From Rhodocyclales bacterium (GTDB taxonomy: Bacteria > Pseudomonadota > Gammaproteobacteria > Burkholderiales > Rhodocyclaceae), in assembly GCA_016177805.1 (NCBI GenBank), contig JACOUN010000066.1, forward strand, positions 1-59,524: a stretch of 59,524 nucleotides of DNA, written 5' to 3'. Positions 50,279-58,721 of the stretch are shown in pieces. The notes below the pieces were generated by a model. The model was given only the letters and a program-made list of their open reading frames with translations, was not told the origin of the DNA and searched no databases. Numbering within the stretch: position 1 is the first letter of the stretch; each line of letters opens with the position of its first letter. A program made the translations under genes and the position numbers.

Positions 50279-52558
50279 ATGGACATTAACGATTTTAGGC
50301 GGATTCTCACGGCGTTTGCTGAAGAACCATCCGATGTAGATATCCGTGCAGGAAAGGTCGTAGCACAAGTTCGCGATGAAGTCATCGAGGCGGGCATAAC
50401 CTATTGTCCAGGCGAGGAGCAACAACTACGTATTGTCGAGAACGATCAGGAGTACGCTGTCCGTACTTGGCTGATTAACAGAGTGGCTCGACTTCCACAG
50501 CTTGCGGATCGAATTATCAACACAGCGAGTGCCACGGCAAAGACGCCAACCCAAGCGGCATTCATCGTCCCTTCCGGTTCCATCTCTCCCGATCTATCAA
50601 GCGCCAATGAAGCGGATGAGCCTGTGGCGGATGTGCTGCAATGCATGCTCACTAAGGCGTCTCATCCGTTGCCAGGTGCGACGTCTGTATTGTACGTTAC
50701 CTCAGACGCAGGAGAGGGGAAGACTACGGTCATTAACCGGGCCGCTTACCTCCAAGCTGAACGCTATAAGCGGAAAGAATCCCACGCGCTTATAGTGCCT
50801 ATCCCGCTAAGCGGCAGCGCGTTTCTAACATTCGACGATGCCGTTATTGCTGCCCTAGTGAACAAGCTCCGTTTTAACTATTTCTATTTTGACGGATTCA
50901 TCGAGCTAATTCGCTTAGGCGCGATTATTCCAGCCTTTGACGGTTATGAAGAAATGCTTGTCGAGGGGTCGAAAGGCGAAGCAGTTTCTGCACTGGGAAA
51001 CTTGGTGCAGCGATTGGACTCTTCGGGGACGGTATTCATTGCAGCGCGTAAGGCGTTCTTCGAGTATCTTAGCTTTCGGACCCAAGCACGGCTGTTCGAT
51101 GCCATCGGCGACCGCTCTGCCGCGTTTTCTCGTCTTGCGCTCTCCCGTTGGAGCAAAGAGCAATTCTGCGAATACGGCAGACTGCGTTCCTCTGCGGATC
51201 CTGAGGAAGTGTACGAGATCGTGTCCGCAAGGCTTGGCGACAGACATCCGGTATTGACTCGTGCGGTACTAGTGCGTCGCTTATTTGACGTTTTAGATGG
51301 GGTAGGCCGTACCGAGTTAGCTGATCTTCTAGGCGCCAATCCGCATGACTATTTTTTTACATTTGTCGATGCAATCATTAAGCGTGAGGCCTCGGAAAAA
51401 TGGATTTTCAAGGTGTCGGGCGATGTTATGGAGCCCTTACTTGAGATCGAGGAGCATCATCAGCTGCTATCTCAAGTTGCCTTGGAAATGTGGCAATCAT
51501 CAACCACTTCGCTTCGCTACGATGTGCTTGATGTGATTGTCGACCTATTTTGCGAGTCGCAAGGTAAGAATGCTGTGGGGACTCGCCAAATTAAAGAGCG
51601 GATTAAACAGCATTCATTGCTTTCAACCGATACTCCGAGAGGACAGGGGCTCGGGTTTGATCACGAAGATTTTCGGAACTTCTACCTGGGTGAAGGACTG
51701 GGGGTGCTGCTAAGCCGAGGAAGTCGTGCTGAGCTTCAATCATTCTTGTCTGTCAGTATCGTTCCGCTCGCAACGATTGAACAGGCTGTTCAGCACCTAA
51801 TCAGAAGTAAGGCTGACGCCCGAAGCGCCCTAAATACAGTTGTGGAAATCAATCAGTTCGAAACGGGCTATTCCTTCTGCAAGGAGAATTGCGGTTCACT
51901 GTCTATTCGTTTGGCAGAATGTAGCCAGGATGCTTCGAGCCCATTAGTGCTTCGCGGGATGTTCTTTCCTTCAAGCGCCCTCGCTGGGCGCACCCTTCGC
52001 AGAACAGAATTTAAAGGATGTCATTTCCAGCCGACTCAGGTCTCTAATAGCTCGATTGAAGAGGTGACCTTTACTGCCTGCGAGTTTGAGCGCATTGAGA
52101 TTGACAGTAGAGACGCGTCTCTTAGGTGCAAATTTTTGGAGTGCAAAGTGGACTCCGTTGTAATTCAACCGGGAGAGGAATACGTCTACGATCCTAATGT
52201 TATCGAACAGTACCTTGAACAGTTCGGAGCGAGGATCGGTGAGAGTGATTCGGAAATTGCCCCGATTGTTGAGGCGGATGAACGAATTAAGATCGTCGAG
52301 CGAGTTCTGAGGTCTTTTCTAAGGCATAGCCATATCGACGACGAGGGTATTCGCATTCGACTTGGAAAGGTATTTACCCCAAAGTTTTTTGACGAAGTGC
52401 TTCCAGAACTGATAGGAAACGGAGTCCTTGAAGAAGCCCAGTGGCGAGGTCAAGGGGTACAGAAGCGCTACAAGCTTGTAAAGCCTATGTCGGAACTGGG
52501 CGCCGCCTTGGAGAAATCGAGCGGAAAGTTTGACAACTTTATCTCCGCTTTGAAATAG
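50279..52558 (+). CDS. NACHT/STAND-like NTPase with pentapeptide-like repeats and C-terminal winged helix
   Basis: This 759-aa protein has a P-loop SDAGEGKTT at 142-150, a Walker B-like IIPAFDGYEEM at 216-226, a sensor arginine at 257 (FIAARK), and the NACHT-like FDHEDFRNFYLGEGL at 460-474. Residues about 555-630 look like degenerate pentapeptide repeats (FFPSSALAG, TEFKGCHF, VTFTACEFE). The last 90 residues resemble a winged helix (KFFDEVLPELIGNGVLEEAQW). The N-terminal 130 residues are an unassigned effector or sensor region. This fits a STAND-type signalling NTPase; bacterial NACHT proteins are known anti-phage sensors. I do not know of a described system pairing this with NYN. Confidence 0.86.
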   Translation: MDINDFRRILTAFAEEPSDVDIRAGKVVAQVRDEVIEAGITYCPGEEQQLRIVENDQEYAVRTWLINRVARLPQLADRIINTASATAKTPTQAAFIVPSGSISPDLSSANEADEPVADVLQCMLTKASHPLPGATSVLYVTSDAGEGKTTVINRAAYLQAERYKRKESHALIVPIPLSGSAFLTFDDAVIAALVNKLRFNYFYFDGFIELIRLGAIIPAFDGYEEMLVEGSKGEAVSALGNLVQRLDSSGTVFIAARKAFFEYLSFRTQARLFDAIGDRSAAFSRLALSRWSKEQFCEYGRLRSSADPEEVYEIVSARLGDRHPVLTRAVLVRRLFDVLDGVGRTELADLLGANPHDYFFTFVDAIIKREASEKWIFKVSGDVMEPLLEIEEHHQLLSQVALEMWQSSTTSLRYDVLDVIVDLFCESQGKNAVGTRQIKERIKQHSLLSTDTPRGQGLGFDHEDFRNFYLGEGLGVLLSRGSRAELQSFLSVSIVPLATIEQAVQHLIRSKADARSALNTVVEINQFETGYSFCKENCGSLSIRLAECSQDASSPLVLRGMFFPSSALAGRTLRRTEFKGCHFQPTQVSNSSIEEVTFTACEFERIEIDSRDASLRCKFLECKVDSVVIQPGEEYVYDPNVIEQYLEQFGARIGESDSEIAPIVEADERIKIVERVLRSFLRHSHIDDEGIRIRLGKVFTPKFFDEVLPELIGNGVLEEAQWRGQGVQKRYKLVKPMSELGAALEKSSGKFDNFISALK

Positions 52559-52595
52559 AGTGATTCTAGTGAACGCGTGGCTGGGTTAGCTTGCT

Positions 52596-52613
52596 GATCC
52601 TAGATTTAGGATC
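52596..52613. repeat. Small perfect hairpin downstream of the NTPase gene
   Basis: GATCCTA and TAGGATC pair around a GATT loop, 38 bases after the NTPase stop. TTTT follows 7 bases later, so it could be a weak terminator for the NYN/NTPase operon. The rest of 52559-52895 holds repeat copy B and nothing else I can name. Confidence 0.4.
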
Positions 52614-52804
52614 GGACGGTTTTCGACAGGAGCTTGACACCAACTTGAATGACGCGAGTGATTGTTGCCAACATGCAGCTGCCGTGCAGAGCAGCGCGAC
52701 AATGAACGGTAGAAGTGGAACGCCATGCAACCGTTCGCTCTGCGGAACGTGAAGGCAGCTCCGGCCGAAAACCTGCCCCATGATGATCCCAGGGTGCTGG
52801 TGCT

Positions 52805-52880
52805 GGGGTCAGGTCTTGCAAAACGACATAGCATGAACTCAACCTCGACGAAGAAATATGGTTATGCAAGACCAGACCCC
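52805..52880 (+). repeat. 75-bp palindrome-ended repeat, copy B
   Basis: GGGGTCAGGTCTTGCA opens it and TGCAAGACCAGACCCC closes it. The body shares AACTCAACCT and ATGGT with copy A at 49348-49420, in the same direction. It ends 16 bases before the stop of the next minus-strand gene. Together, the copies flank the NYN/NTPase operon. Confidence 0.8.
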
Positions 52881-52895
52881 GTCGCTGTTGTTCTT

Positions 52896-53657
52896 TCACG
52901 CCGCCAGGCGTTCAAGGAACTCCTCACGCGCACTCCACGCGATTGGCGTGATGTCGTAACTGCGCAAGGCGTCCCGCACGGCATCTCCGACCTTCCGATC
53001 ACGGTCGTTCAAGATCGCGAACGCTTCGGAATCAGCCGGTCTCACCTCTTTGGTGTCGACCCAGGCGAACGCTGCACTCTGGGCGTTGTCCTTGTTCGGA
53101 TTGTTGATGACGCGAAGAATCCTTTCCGGAGCCCGTTTCGATTTCGGAACGACGAAGTCAAACTGGTGAGTGTAGTGGCTACGTCCGACAAAGGTCACGC
53201 GAGGCGAGTACCGGATATCGGCTGCGTCCAACCAAAGCGCAACGTCCTCGAAGAAGAAGCTCTCGACATTGGCCCGTGCCACATAGAATAAGTCGTTCAC
53301 TGCGAGAATTGCTTGAAGCAGGCTGTGCTTGCGCAGAGAGAAATTGTCTTCGGTAGCCCGGACTTCAAGAGTTTCTAGGATCTGCTGTACGCCAAAACCA
53401 TTAAGCGTGGACTGCAGCATTGCTTTGCGTCGCGGTGTGTCGATTTCGCAACCACATTGAGCCAAGTCAGCGAGCGTGTAGCCGTCATCCGTCAACACCC
53501 ACTCATTTCCCTGCTGACGCAGATAGATCTGGATGTAATCATTGTGGCGATCTAGGTAGGGCGTGGTGATTTCAACCCAGCCGTTGATTTCGCGCCAGGA
53601 AGTTTTTGCCTTTAGCCATTCGTAGTAGCCGTTGATCAGGTCATCGGTGAGTTTCAT
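52896..53657 (-). CDS. DUF1828/DUF1829-like protein
   Basis: This 253-aa protein appears to have an N-terminal DUF1828 domain (about 20-95, with TTPYLDRHNDYIQIYLRQ and WVLTDDGYTLADL) and a C-terminal DUF1829 domain (about 130-250, with HQFDFVVPKSKRAPERILR). Both families are uncharacterised and are common in prophages and mobile islands. The ATG at 53657 overlaps the stop of the previous gene by 4 bases. The longer frame upstream overlaps that gene and is not conserved. It may act with its partner as a toxin-antitoxin-like or defence pair; that is inference. Confidence 0.85.
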   Translation of the reverse strand: MKLTDDLINGYYEWLKAKTSWREINGWVEITTPYLDRHNDYIQIYLRQQGNEWVLTDDGYTLADLAQCGCEIDTPRRKAMLQSTLNGFGVQQILETLEVRATEDNFSLRKHSLLQAILAVNDLFYVARANVESFFFEDVALWLDAADIRYSPRVTFVGRSHYTHQFDFVVPKSKRAPERILRVINNPNKDNAQSAAFAWVDTKEVRPADSEAFAILNDRDRKVGDAVRDALRSYDITPIAWSAREEFLERLAA

Positions 53658-54100
53658 GAGAACAGTCCTCGCACGATATTGGGCTGCTCGACCACACCGC
53701 AGTACTTCATAAAATCGTGTAACACCTGCCACGAATCTTCGGGTCTTGAAAGAAGGCCCGCAGGAATCTCTACTGCCCACTTGTCGCCGTAGCCCTCGCG
53801 ATACAGGTGCAGATGGGGCACGCCCACTTCGGTTCCATCAGGGTTGCGATGGGGGGCTGCAAAATCGAGACGAGCCAGCACAATGACTTGTCGAGCGCGT
53901 GTCTGATAGCCCGTCGTCAGCGCAATGCGCTTGCGATTGATATCCAGGGAAAAACGTTCCCGCTCGTCGGGTGACATAAGAGGGACTTCGATACGCCCTC
54001 CGAAATCGGGAAAGCGGAATGCATCCAGCGACGCTGGCACTTTGGCCATGCGCAGCAAATTGTCGGCATCGCTCTGCGAAAGGGCGTCCTCGGCCATCAC
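53654..54100 (-). CDS. DUF6978-like protein, partner of the DUF1828 gene
   Basis: This 148-aa protein starts MMAEDALSQSDADNLLRM (the first of two ATGs is used) and contains GYQTRARQVIVLARLDF, GVPHLHLYREGYGDKWA and a helical end. It resembles the DUF6978 family, often next to DUF1828 genes. Function unknown. Its start overlaps the stop of an upstream small ORF, and its stop overlaps the start of the DUF1828 gene, each by 4 bases. The three are translationally coupled. Confidence 0.8.
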   Translation of the reverse strand: MMAEDALSQSDADNLLRMAKVPASLDAFRFPDFGGRIEVPLMSPDERERFSLDINRKRIALTTGYQTRARQVIVLARLDFAAPHRNPDGTEVGVPHLHLYREGYGDKWAVEIPAGLLSRPEDSWQVLHDFMKYCGVVEQPNIVRGLFS

Positions 54101-54297
54101 TCCCCCTGTTGTTGAATGCTAGATACCCGTTCCAGAATTGCTGGAAGCAATGCAGCGTTGACCTCGCGGACAGTGATGTGTTTGGCTGAGATTGCTGCGA
54201 TCTCCGCCTGCAGACGGTTGGATCTTTCCCGTGTAGCCACCTCGGGAACATCCCAGTGCCATTGTGCTTGAGTTCTGTACGACTGGTCTAGGCGCAT
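54097..54297 (-). CDS. Small hypothetical protein, first gene of a coupled operon
   Basis: A 66-aa helical protein begins MRLDQSYRTQAQWHWDVPE and ends ERVSSIQQQGE. An in-frame TAG lies two codons upstream of this ATG, so the frame cannot be longer. The ATGA overlap with the next gene supports it as real. No family is recognised. There is no strong ribosome site before it. It could also be the tail of a lost larger gene with a new start. Confidence 0.5.
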   Translation of the reverse strand: MRLDQSYRTQAQWHWDVPEVATRERSNRLQAEIAAISAKHITVREVNAALLPAILERVSSIQQQGE

Positions 54298-54518
54298 CTG
54301 CTACCGTACGCTTCGCACGAGCAAAACGAGCACAAAGGCCGAGAAGCTCGCAAGAGCTTGTCGGCGGCTCTTCGAGTCGCCCCGCCGTTGGTAGGCAGCA
54401 ATCCCAAAGCGGCGACAGAACGCTCTTGGCCGGCTGCTGCAATTCAGGCCGGAAACGTCGGGAGTTTCCGTTGGCCGAGAACCAGACACCCGACCTCTCG
54501 CCTCGCACTCCCCCTCCC

Positions 54519-54980
54519 TCAATCCCTAACCGGCCCCGGTCCCGGCTCCTTCTGCGGTGCCTCGGCGTCCTTTTGCACCGGTTTGCGCAGTGACTCCGTT
54601 ATCGCGCTGCCGAACGTGGTCGGTGCCTTGTACGGCAGCGACGGTGACGGTGCCGTCGACGCCGGCGGTGGGACGTTGTTAGAGGGTGGGGCGCTACGGG
54701 TGTCGGTTTCGGAGCTGGTTGCGCCGGTGGGGGCGGTTTCGGTGGTGGTGCCGGCCGGGGCGTCGGCGGTGTTGAGGATGACGGGCAGGCCGTCCTTGCC
54801 GCCGATGATGATGATCTTGCTGTTGTTCGAGGTGGCGAGCGAGGTGGTGGCGTGGATGCCGCGCAGGCGCGGGTATTCGTTGGTGATGGTGTCGGCGACG
54901 ATGGCCTGGAAGTCGCGGATGCCGGTGGCTTCGGTGCGTTTGGGCTGGGCTTCCTGGTTTTCGCGGGCGGCGCACTTTGC
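54519..54980 (-). pseudogene. C-terminal remnant of an SPFH/prohibitin-like protein
   Basis: The minus-strand frame reads a sequence typical of the end of SPFH-family (band 7) membrane scaffold proteins: KRTEATGIRDFQAIVADTI, YPRLRGIHATTSLATSNNSKI and GGKDGLPVIL, then a Ser/Thr/Pro-rich tail with PPSNNVPPPAS. The SPFH domain and membrane anchor are missing; sequence before about 54980 (in the minus direction) is the recC upstream region. It is therefore a 5'-deleted gene. No start with a ribosome site is present. Confidence 0.6.
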
Positions 54981-55091
54981 GCCACCACGATCTTCGCGCA
55001 CTATTCAACCCGCCGCTTGCGCTTGCCCGCGCGGTTGCCATTGACTGATGGAATACGCGAATTGATCTCCTCCGACCTCACCCCCGGCCTG

Positions 55092-58000
55092 ATGCTGGTG
55101 CATGGCAACCAGGCCGAGGCCTTGCGTGATCTGCTGGTGCAGTGGATGCGGCGCTATCCGCTTGCGCCGCTGGAGAACGAGGTGGTGCTGGTGCAGAGCA
55201 ACGGCATCGCGCAGTGGCTCAAGCTGGCGCTGGCGGCGGACTCGCGGGCGGGGGGCTGCGGGGTGGCGGCGGCGACGGAGTTTCTGTTGCCGTCGCGTTT
55301 TCTGTGGCAGGTGTATCGCGCGGTGCTGGGGCGGGAGGCGGTGCCCGAGGTGTCGCCGTTCGACAAGCCGCGCCTGGTGTGGCGGCTGATGCGCTTGTTG
55401 CCGGCGCTGCTGCATGAGCCGGTGTATGCGCCGCTGGCGCGTTTTCTGCACAACGACGACGACCTGCGCAAGCGCTTCCAGCTCGCCGGGCGGCTGGCCG
55501 ATCTGTATGACCAGTACCAGGTCTATCGCGCCGACTGGCTCGCGGCCTGGGCCGAGGGGCAGGACGTGCTGATCGCGGCGCGCGGCGAGCGCACCCCGCT
55601 GGCGGCCGAGCAGCGCTGGCAGGCGGCGCTGTGGCGGGTGATGCTGGCGGATGTCGGCACCGCGCGCGCCGGGCGCGCGGCGGTGCATGAGGCGTTTCTG
55701 CGGCGCGCCGCAAGCTGGGACGCGGATGCGCGCCCGGCGGGTCTGCCGCGCCGCGTGCTGGTGTTCGGCATCTCGTCGCTGCCGCGCCAGTCGCTGGAAG
55801 TGCTGGCGGCGCTGGGGCGATGGACCCAGGTGCTGATGTGCGTGCAGAACCCGTGCGAACACTACTGGGCCGACATCGTCGCGGGCAAGGAGCTGCTGCG
55901 CGCCCAGGCGATGCGCCAGCGCCGCCGGCCGGGCATGCCCGAGGCGCTGTCGGACGCCGACATGCACGCCCACGCCCACCCGCTGCTCGCGGCGTGGGGC
56001 AAGCAGGGGCGCGACTTCATCGCCTTGCTCGACGAGCACGACAGCGACGTGGCGCGCGGCGGCTACCGCGCCCACTTCGACGCGCTGGGGCAGCGCATCG
56101 ACCTGTTCACCGCGCCGCCCGGCGACACGCTGCTGGCGCAACTGCAGGACGACATCCGCGACCTGCGCGCGCTGCCCGAGACGCGCGCGCGCTGGGCGGC
56201 GGTCGACGCGGCGCGCGACGACTCGATCCGCTTCCACGTCGCGCACGGGCCGCAGCGCGAAGTCGAAGTGCTGCACGACCAGTTGCTGGCGGCCTTCAAC
56301 GCCGACCCCACGCTGCGCCCGCGCGACGTGATCGTGATGGTGCCGGACATCGACGCCTACGCGCCGCACATCCAGGCGGTGTTCGGCCTGCTCGACCGTC
56401 ACGATCCGCGCTTCATACCGTTCAACCTCGCCGACCAGGGGCGGCGCCAGGTCGACCCGCTGGTGCACGCCATCGAGCTGCTGCTGGCGCTGCCGCGTTC
56501 GCGCGTGTCGGCGGGCAACGTGCTGGATCTGCTCGAAGTGCCGGCGCTGCGCGCGCGCTTCGGCGTGGCCGAGGACGACCTGCCGCAACTGCACCGCTGG
56601 ATACGCGGCGCCAACGTGCGCTGGGGGCTGCACGCCGAACATCGCGCCAGCCTCGGCCTGCCGCGCGACGAGCACGACGCGGCGCAGAACACCTGGGCCT
56701 TCGGCCTGCGCCGCATGTTGCTGGGCTACGCCACGGGCCACGACGCCGGGCCGTGGCAGGAGATAGAGCCCTACGGCGAACCCGGAGGACTGGGCGCGGC
56801 GGCGCTCGGGCCGCTGGTGTTGCTGCTGGAGCGCCTGGAGGCGGCCTGGCGGGCGCTCGCCACCCCCGCGCCGGTGGGCGTGTGGTGCGAGCGGCTGCGT
56901 GCGCTGCTGGCGGATTTCTTCGTCGCCGCCGATGGCGACGATGCGTGGACTCTGCTGCAGCTCGACGGCGCGTTGCAGCACTGGCTGGAGGCGAGCGACG
57001 AGGCGGGTCTGAGCGAAGCACTGCCGCTGTCGGTGGTGGGCGAGCACTGGCTGTCGTGCCTGGACGAGCGCGGCCTGTCGCAGCGCTTTTTCGGCGGCGC
57101 GGTGACCTTTGCGACGCTGATGCCGATGCGTGCCATTCCGTTCCGCCAGGTGTGTTTGCTGGGCATGAACGACGGCGATTTCCCGCGCACCCGCATCGCC
57201 ATGGACTTCGACCTGATGGGGGGCGACTACCGCCCCGGCGACCGCTCGCGCCGCGAGGACGACCGCTATCTGTTCCTCGAAGCGCTGCTGTCGGCGCGCG
57301 AGCGCCTGTACATCTCGTGGGTCGGGCGCAGCATCCACGACAACTCGCCACGCCCGCCGTCGGTGCTGGTGGGGCAGTTGCGCGACCATATCGAGGCCGG
57401 CTGGCGCCGCGTCGACGACGATGGCGCGGGGGCAGGGCTGCTGGCCGCGCTGACGGTCGAACACCGTTTGCAACCCTTCAGCCGCGACTACTTTCCGGTC
57501 GAGCCGGAGCGCTCGCCGCTGTTCACCTATGCGCGCGAGTGGCGCGCGGCCGTGAGCGAGGATGCGCCCGGCGGTGATGCGGTTCTGCCGCCGCTGCGGC
57601 GCGAGGAGCCGCTGTCGCTCGCCGAGCTGATCGACTTCGTCAAGGACCCGGTGCGGGCCTTCTTCCGCCAGCGTCTGGGGGTGCGTTTCGAGGCCGACGA
57701 CCCCGCCAGCGAGGATGCCGAACCGTTCGTGCTGGATGGCCTGGAGAACTGGGCGCTGCAGGACGAACTGATCCAGGCCCAGGCCACGGCGCTGCTCGAA
57801 CAGGGCGACGTCGCGCGGGCGCGTGCCGACTGCCTGGCCCGCATCCGGCGCCGTGGCGAGCTGGCGGCGGGGGGGGTAGGCGAGGTGATGGGGCAGATCC
57901 TGCTGGAACCGATGGATGAATTGTTCCAACGCTACGCCGAGGCGCTGGCGCGCTGGCCCGAGCGGGCGGCGCGGGACGAGGAACTGCGCCATGCCATCGA

Positions 58001-58721
58001 CGTGGACGGCGCGGCGGTGGGGGTGGCCGACTGGCTCGGTGGCGTGCGCAGCAACGCGCATGGCGCGCGTGGGCGCGTGGTGCTGGAGAGCAGCAATCTG
58101 GTGAAGGACAAGAAGTACCGCGAAGACAAGCTGATCGGCCACTGGATCACCCATCTGGCGGCGCATCTGGCCGGCGGCCCGCTCACCAGCGAAATCGTCA
58201 GCAAGGTCGGGGCGGTCACGCTGCACCCGCTTGCGCTCGCCGAGGCCGAGGCGCATCTGACCACCTTGCTGCGCGCCTGGCACGAGGGCATGCGCCGACC
58301 TTTGCCGCTGGCGGTCAGAACCGCCTTCGCCTGGCTCAAGGCAGTCCCCGATGCCGGAGCGCCCGACGGCACCCCACCACCACGTAGGAGCGGCTTTAGC
58401 CGCGACCAGAACGTTATCGCGGCTAAAGCCGCTTCTACGGAGCCCACGGCTCCCGCTCTGGACCAAGGAGAACGCGTTGCAAGCGATCGCCCTGCTACCG
58501 CCGCAGACAAGGCGACCGTTGCGGCACGTGCCACCTACCACGGCGGCTACCGCCAGAGCGGCGAACTGGAAACCAACCCCTATCTGCAGCGCGCGTGGCC
58601 CAGCTTCGAGGCGCTGACGGAAAGCGGCGAATTCGTCGAACTGGCGGAAGCGTTGCTGCGCCCGTTGCAGCGCGCGATTTTCGCCCGCGACGATGCCGAC
58701 GCGGCGCAGGAGCAGGCATGA
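55092..58721 (+). CDS. recC: RecBCD subunit RecC, with a REP hairpin read through in frame
   Basis: RecC is the Chi-recognising, inactive-helicase subunit of the RecBCD double-strand-break repair and phage-degrading nuclease. The 1209-aa protein starts MLVHGNQAEAL, followed by ENEVVLVQSNGIAQWLK, the RecC hallmark. Later family marks are VSPFDKPRLVWRL, VMVPDIDAYAPHIQ, MPMRAIPFRQVCLLGMNDGDFPR and RRPPSVL-like DNSPRPPSVLVGQL. The ATG at 55092 best matches the E. coli start; a TTG at 55062 is possible. Near the end, codons of a REP hairpin (58384-58438) add RRSGFSRDQNV and more to a linker, without breaking the frame. It overlaps recB by 4 bases. Confidence 0.94.
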   Translation: MLVHGNQAEALRDLLVQWMRRYPLAPLENEVVLVQSNGIAQWLKLALAADSRAGGCGVAAATEFLLPSRFLWQVYRAVLGREAVPEVSPFDKPRLVWRLMRLLPALLHEPVYAPLARFLHNDDDLRKRFQLAGRLADLYDQYQVYRADWLAAWAEGQDVLIAARGERTPLAAEQRWQAALWRVMLADVGTARAGRAAVHEAFLRRAASWDADARPAGLPRRVLVFGISSLPRQSLEVLAALGRWTQVLMCVQNPCEHYWADIVAGKELLRAQAMRQRRRPGMPEALSDADMHAHAHPLLAAWGKQGRDFIALLDEHDSDVARGGYRAHFDALGQRIDLFTAPPGDTLLAQLQDDIRDLRALPETRARWAAVDAARDDSIRFHVAHGPQREVEVLHDQLLAAFNADPTLRPRDVIVMVPDIDAYAPHIQAVFGLLDRHDPRFIPFNLADQGRRQVDPLVHAIELLLALPRSRVSAGNVLDLLEVPALRARFGVAEDDLPQLHRWIRGANVRWGLHAEHRASLGLPRDEHDAAQNTWAFGLRRMLLGYATGHDAGPWQEIEPYGEPGGLGAAALGPLVLLLERLEAAWRALATPAPVGVWCERLRALLADFFVAADGDDAWTLLQLDGALQHWLEASDEAGLSEALPLSVVGEHWLSCLDERGLSQRFFGGAVTFATLMPMRAIPFRQVCLLGMNDGDFPRTRIAMDFDLMGGDYRPGDRSRREDDRYLFLEALLSARERLYISWVGRSIHDNSPRPPSVLVGQLRDHIEAGWRRVDDDGAGAGLLAALTVEHRLQPFSRDYFPVEPERSPLFTYAREWRAAVSEDAPGGDAVLPPLRREEPLSLAELIDFVKDPVRAFFRQRLGVRFEADDPASEDAEPFVLDGLENWALQDELIQAQATALLEQGDVARARADCLARIRRRGELAAGGVGEVMGQILLEPMDELFQRYAEALARWPERAARDEELRHAIDVDGAAVGVADWLGGVRSNAHGARGRVVLESSNLVKDKKYREDKLIGHWITHLAAHLAGGPLTSEIVSKVGAVTLHPLALAEAEAHLTTLLRAWHEGMRRPLPLAVRTAFAWLKAVPDAGAPDGTPPPRRSGFSRDQNVIAAKAASTEPTAPALDQGERVASDRPATAADKATVAARATYHGGYRQSGELETNPYLQRAWPSFEALTESGEFVELAEALLRPLQRAIFARDDADAAQEQA
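58384..58438. repeat. REP hairpin inside recC
   Basis: GTAGGAGCGGCTTTAGCCGCGA (58384-58405) is followed by an 11-base loop and its near-perfect inverse TCGCGGCTAAAGCCGCTTCTAC (58417-58438). It is the same family as the hairpin at 35971. The reading frame of recC continues through it. Confidence 0.9.

Noticed and set aside
52725..53291. Plus-strand ORF of 188 aa opposite the DUF1828 gene
   Set aside because: It is antisense to a recognised family and runs through the palindromic repeat; its composition is not protein-like.
55005..58541. Very long open frame on the minus strand opposite recC (and similar ones opposite mnmG, atpA, mrdA and rep)
   Set aside because: They mirror GC-rich codon structure of well-supported genes, have His/Arg/Gln-rich composition and no family motifs. 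The plus-strand genes explain them fully.
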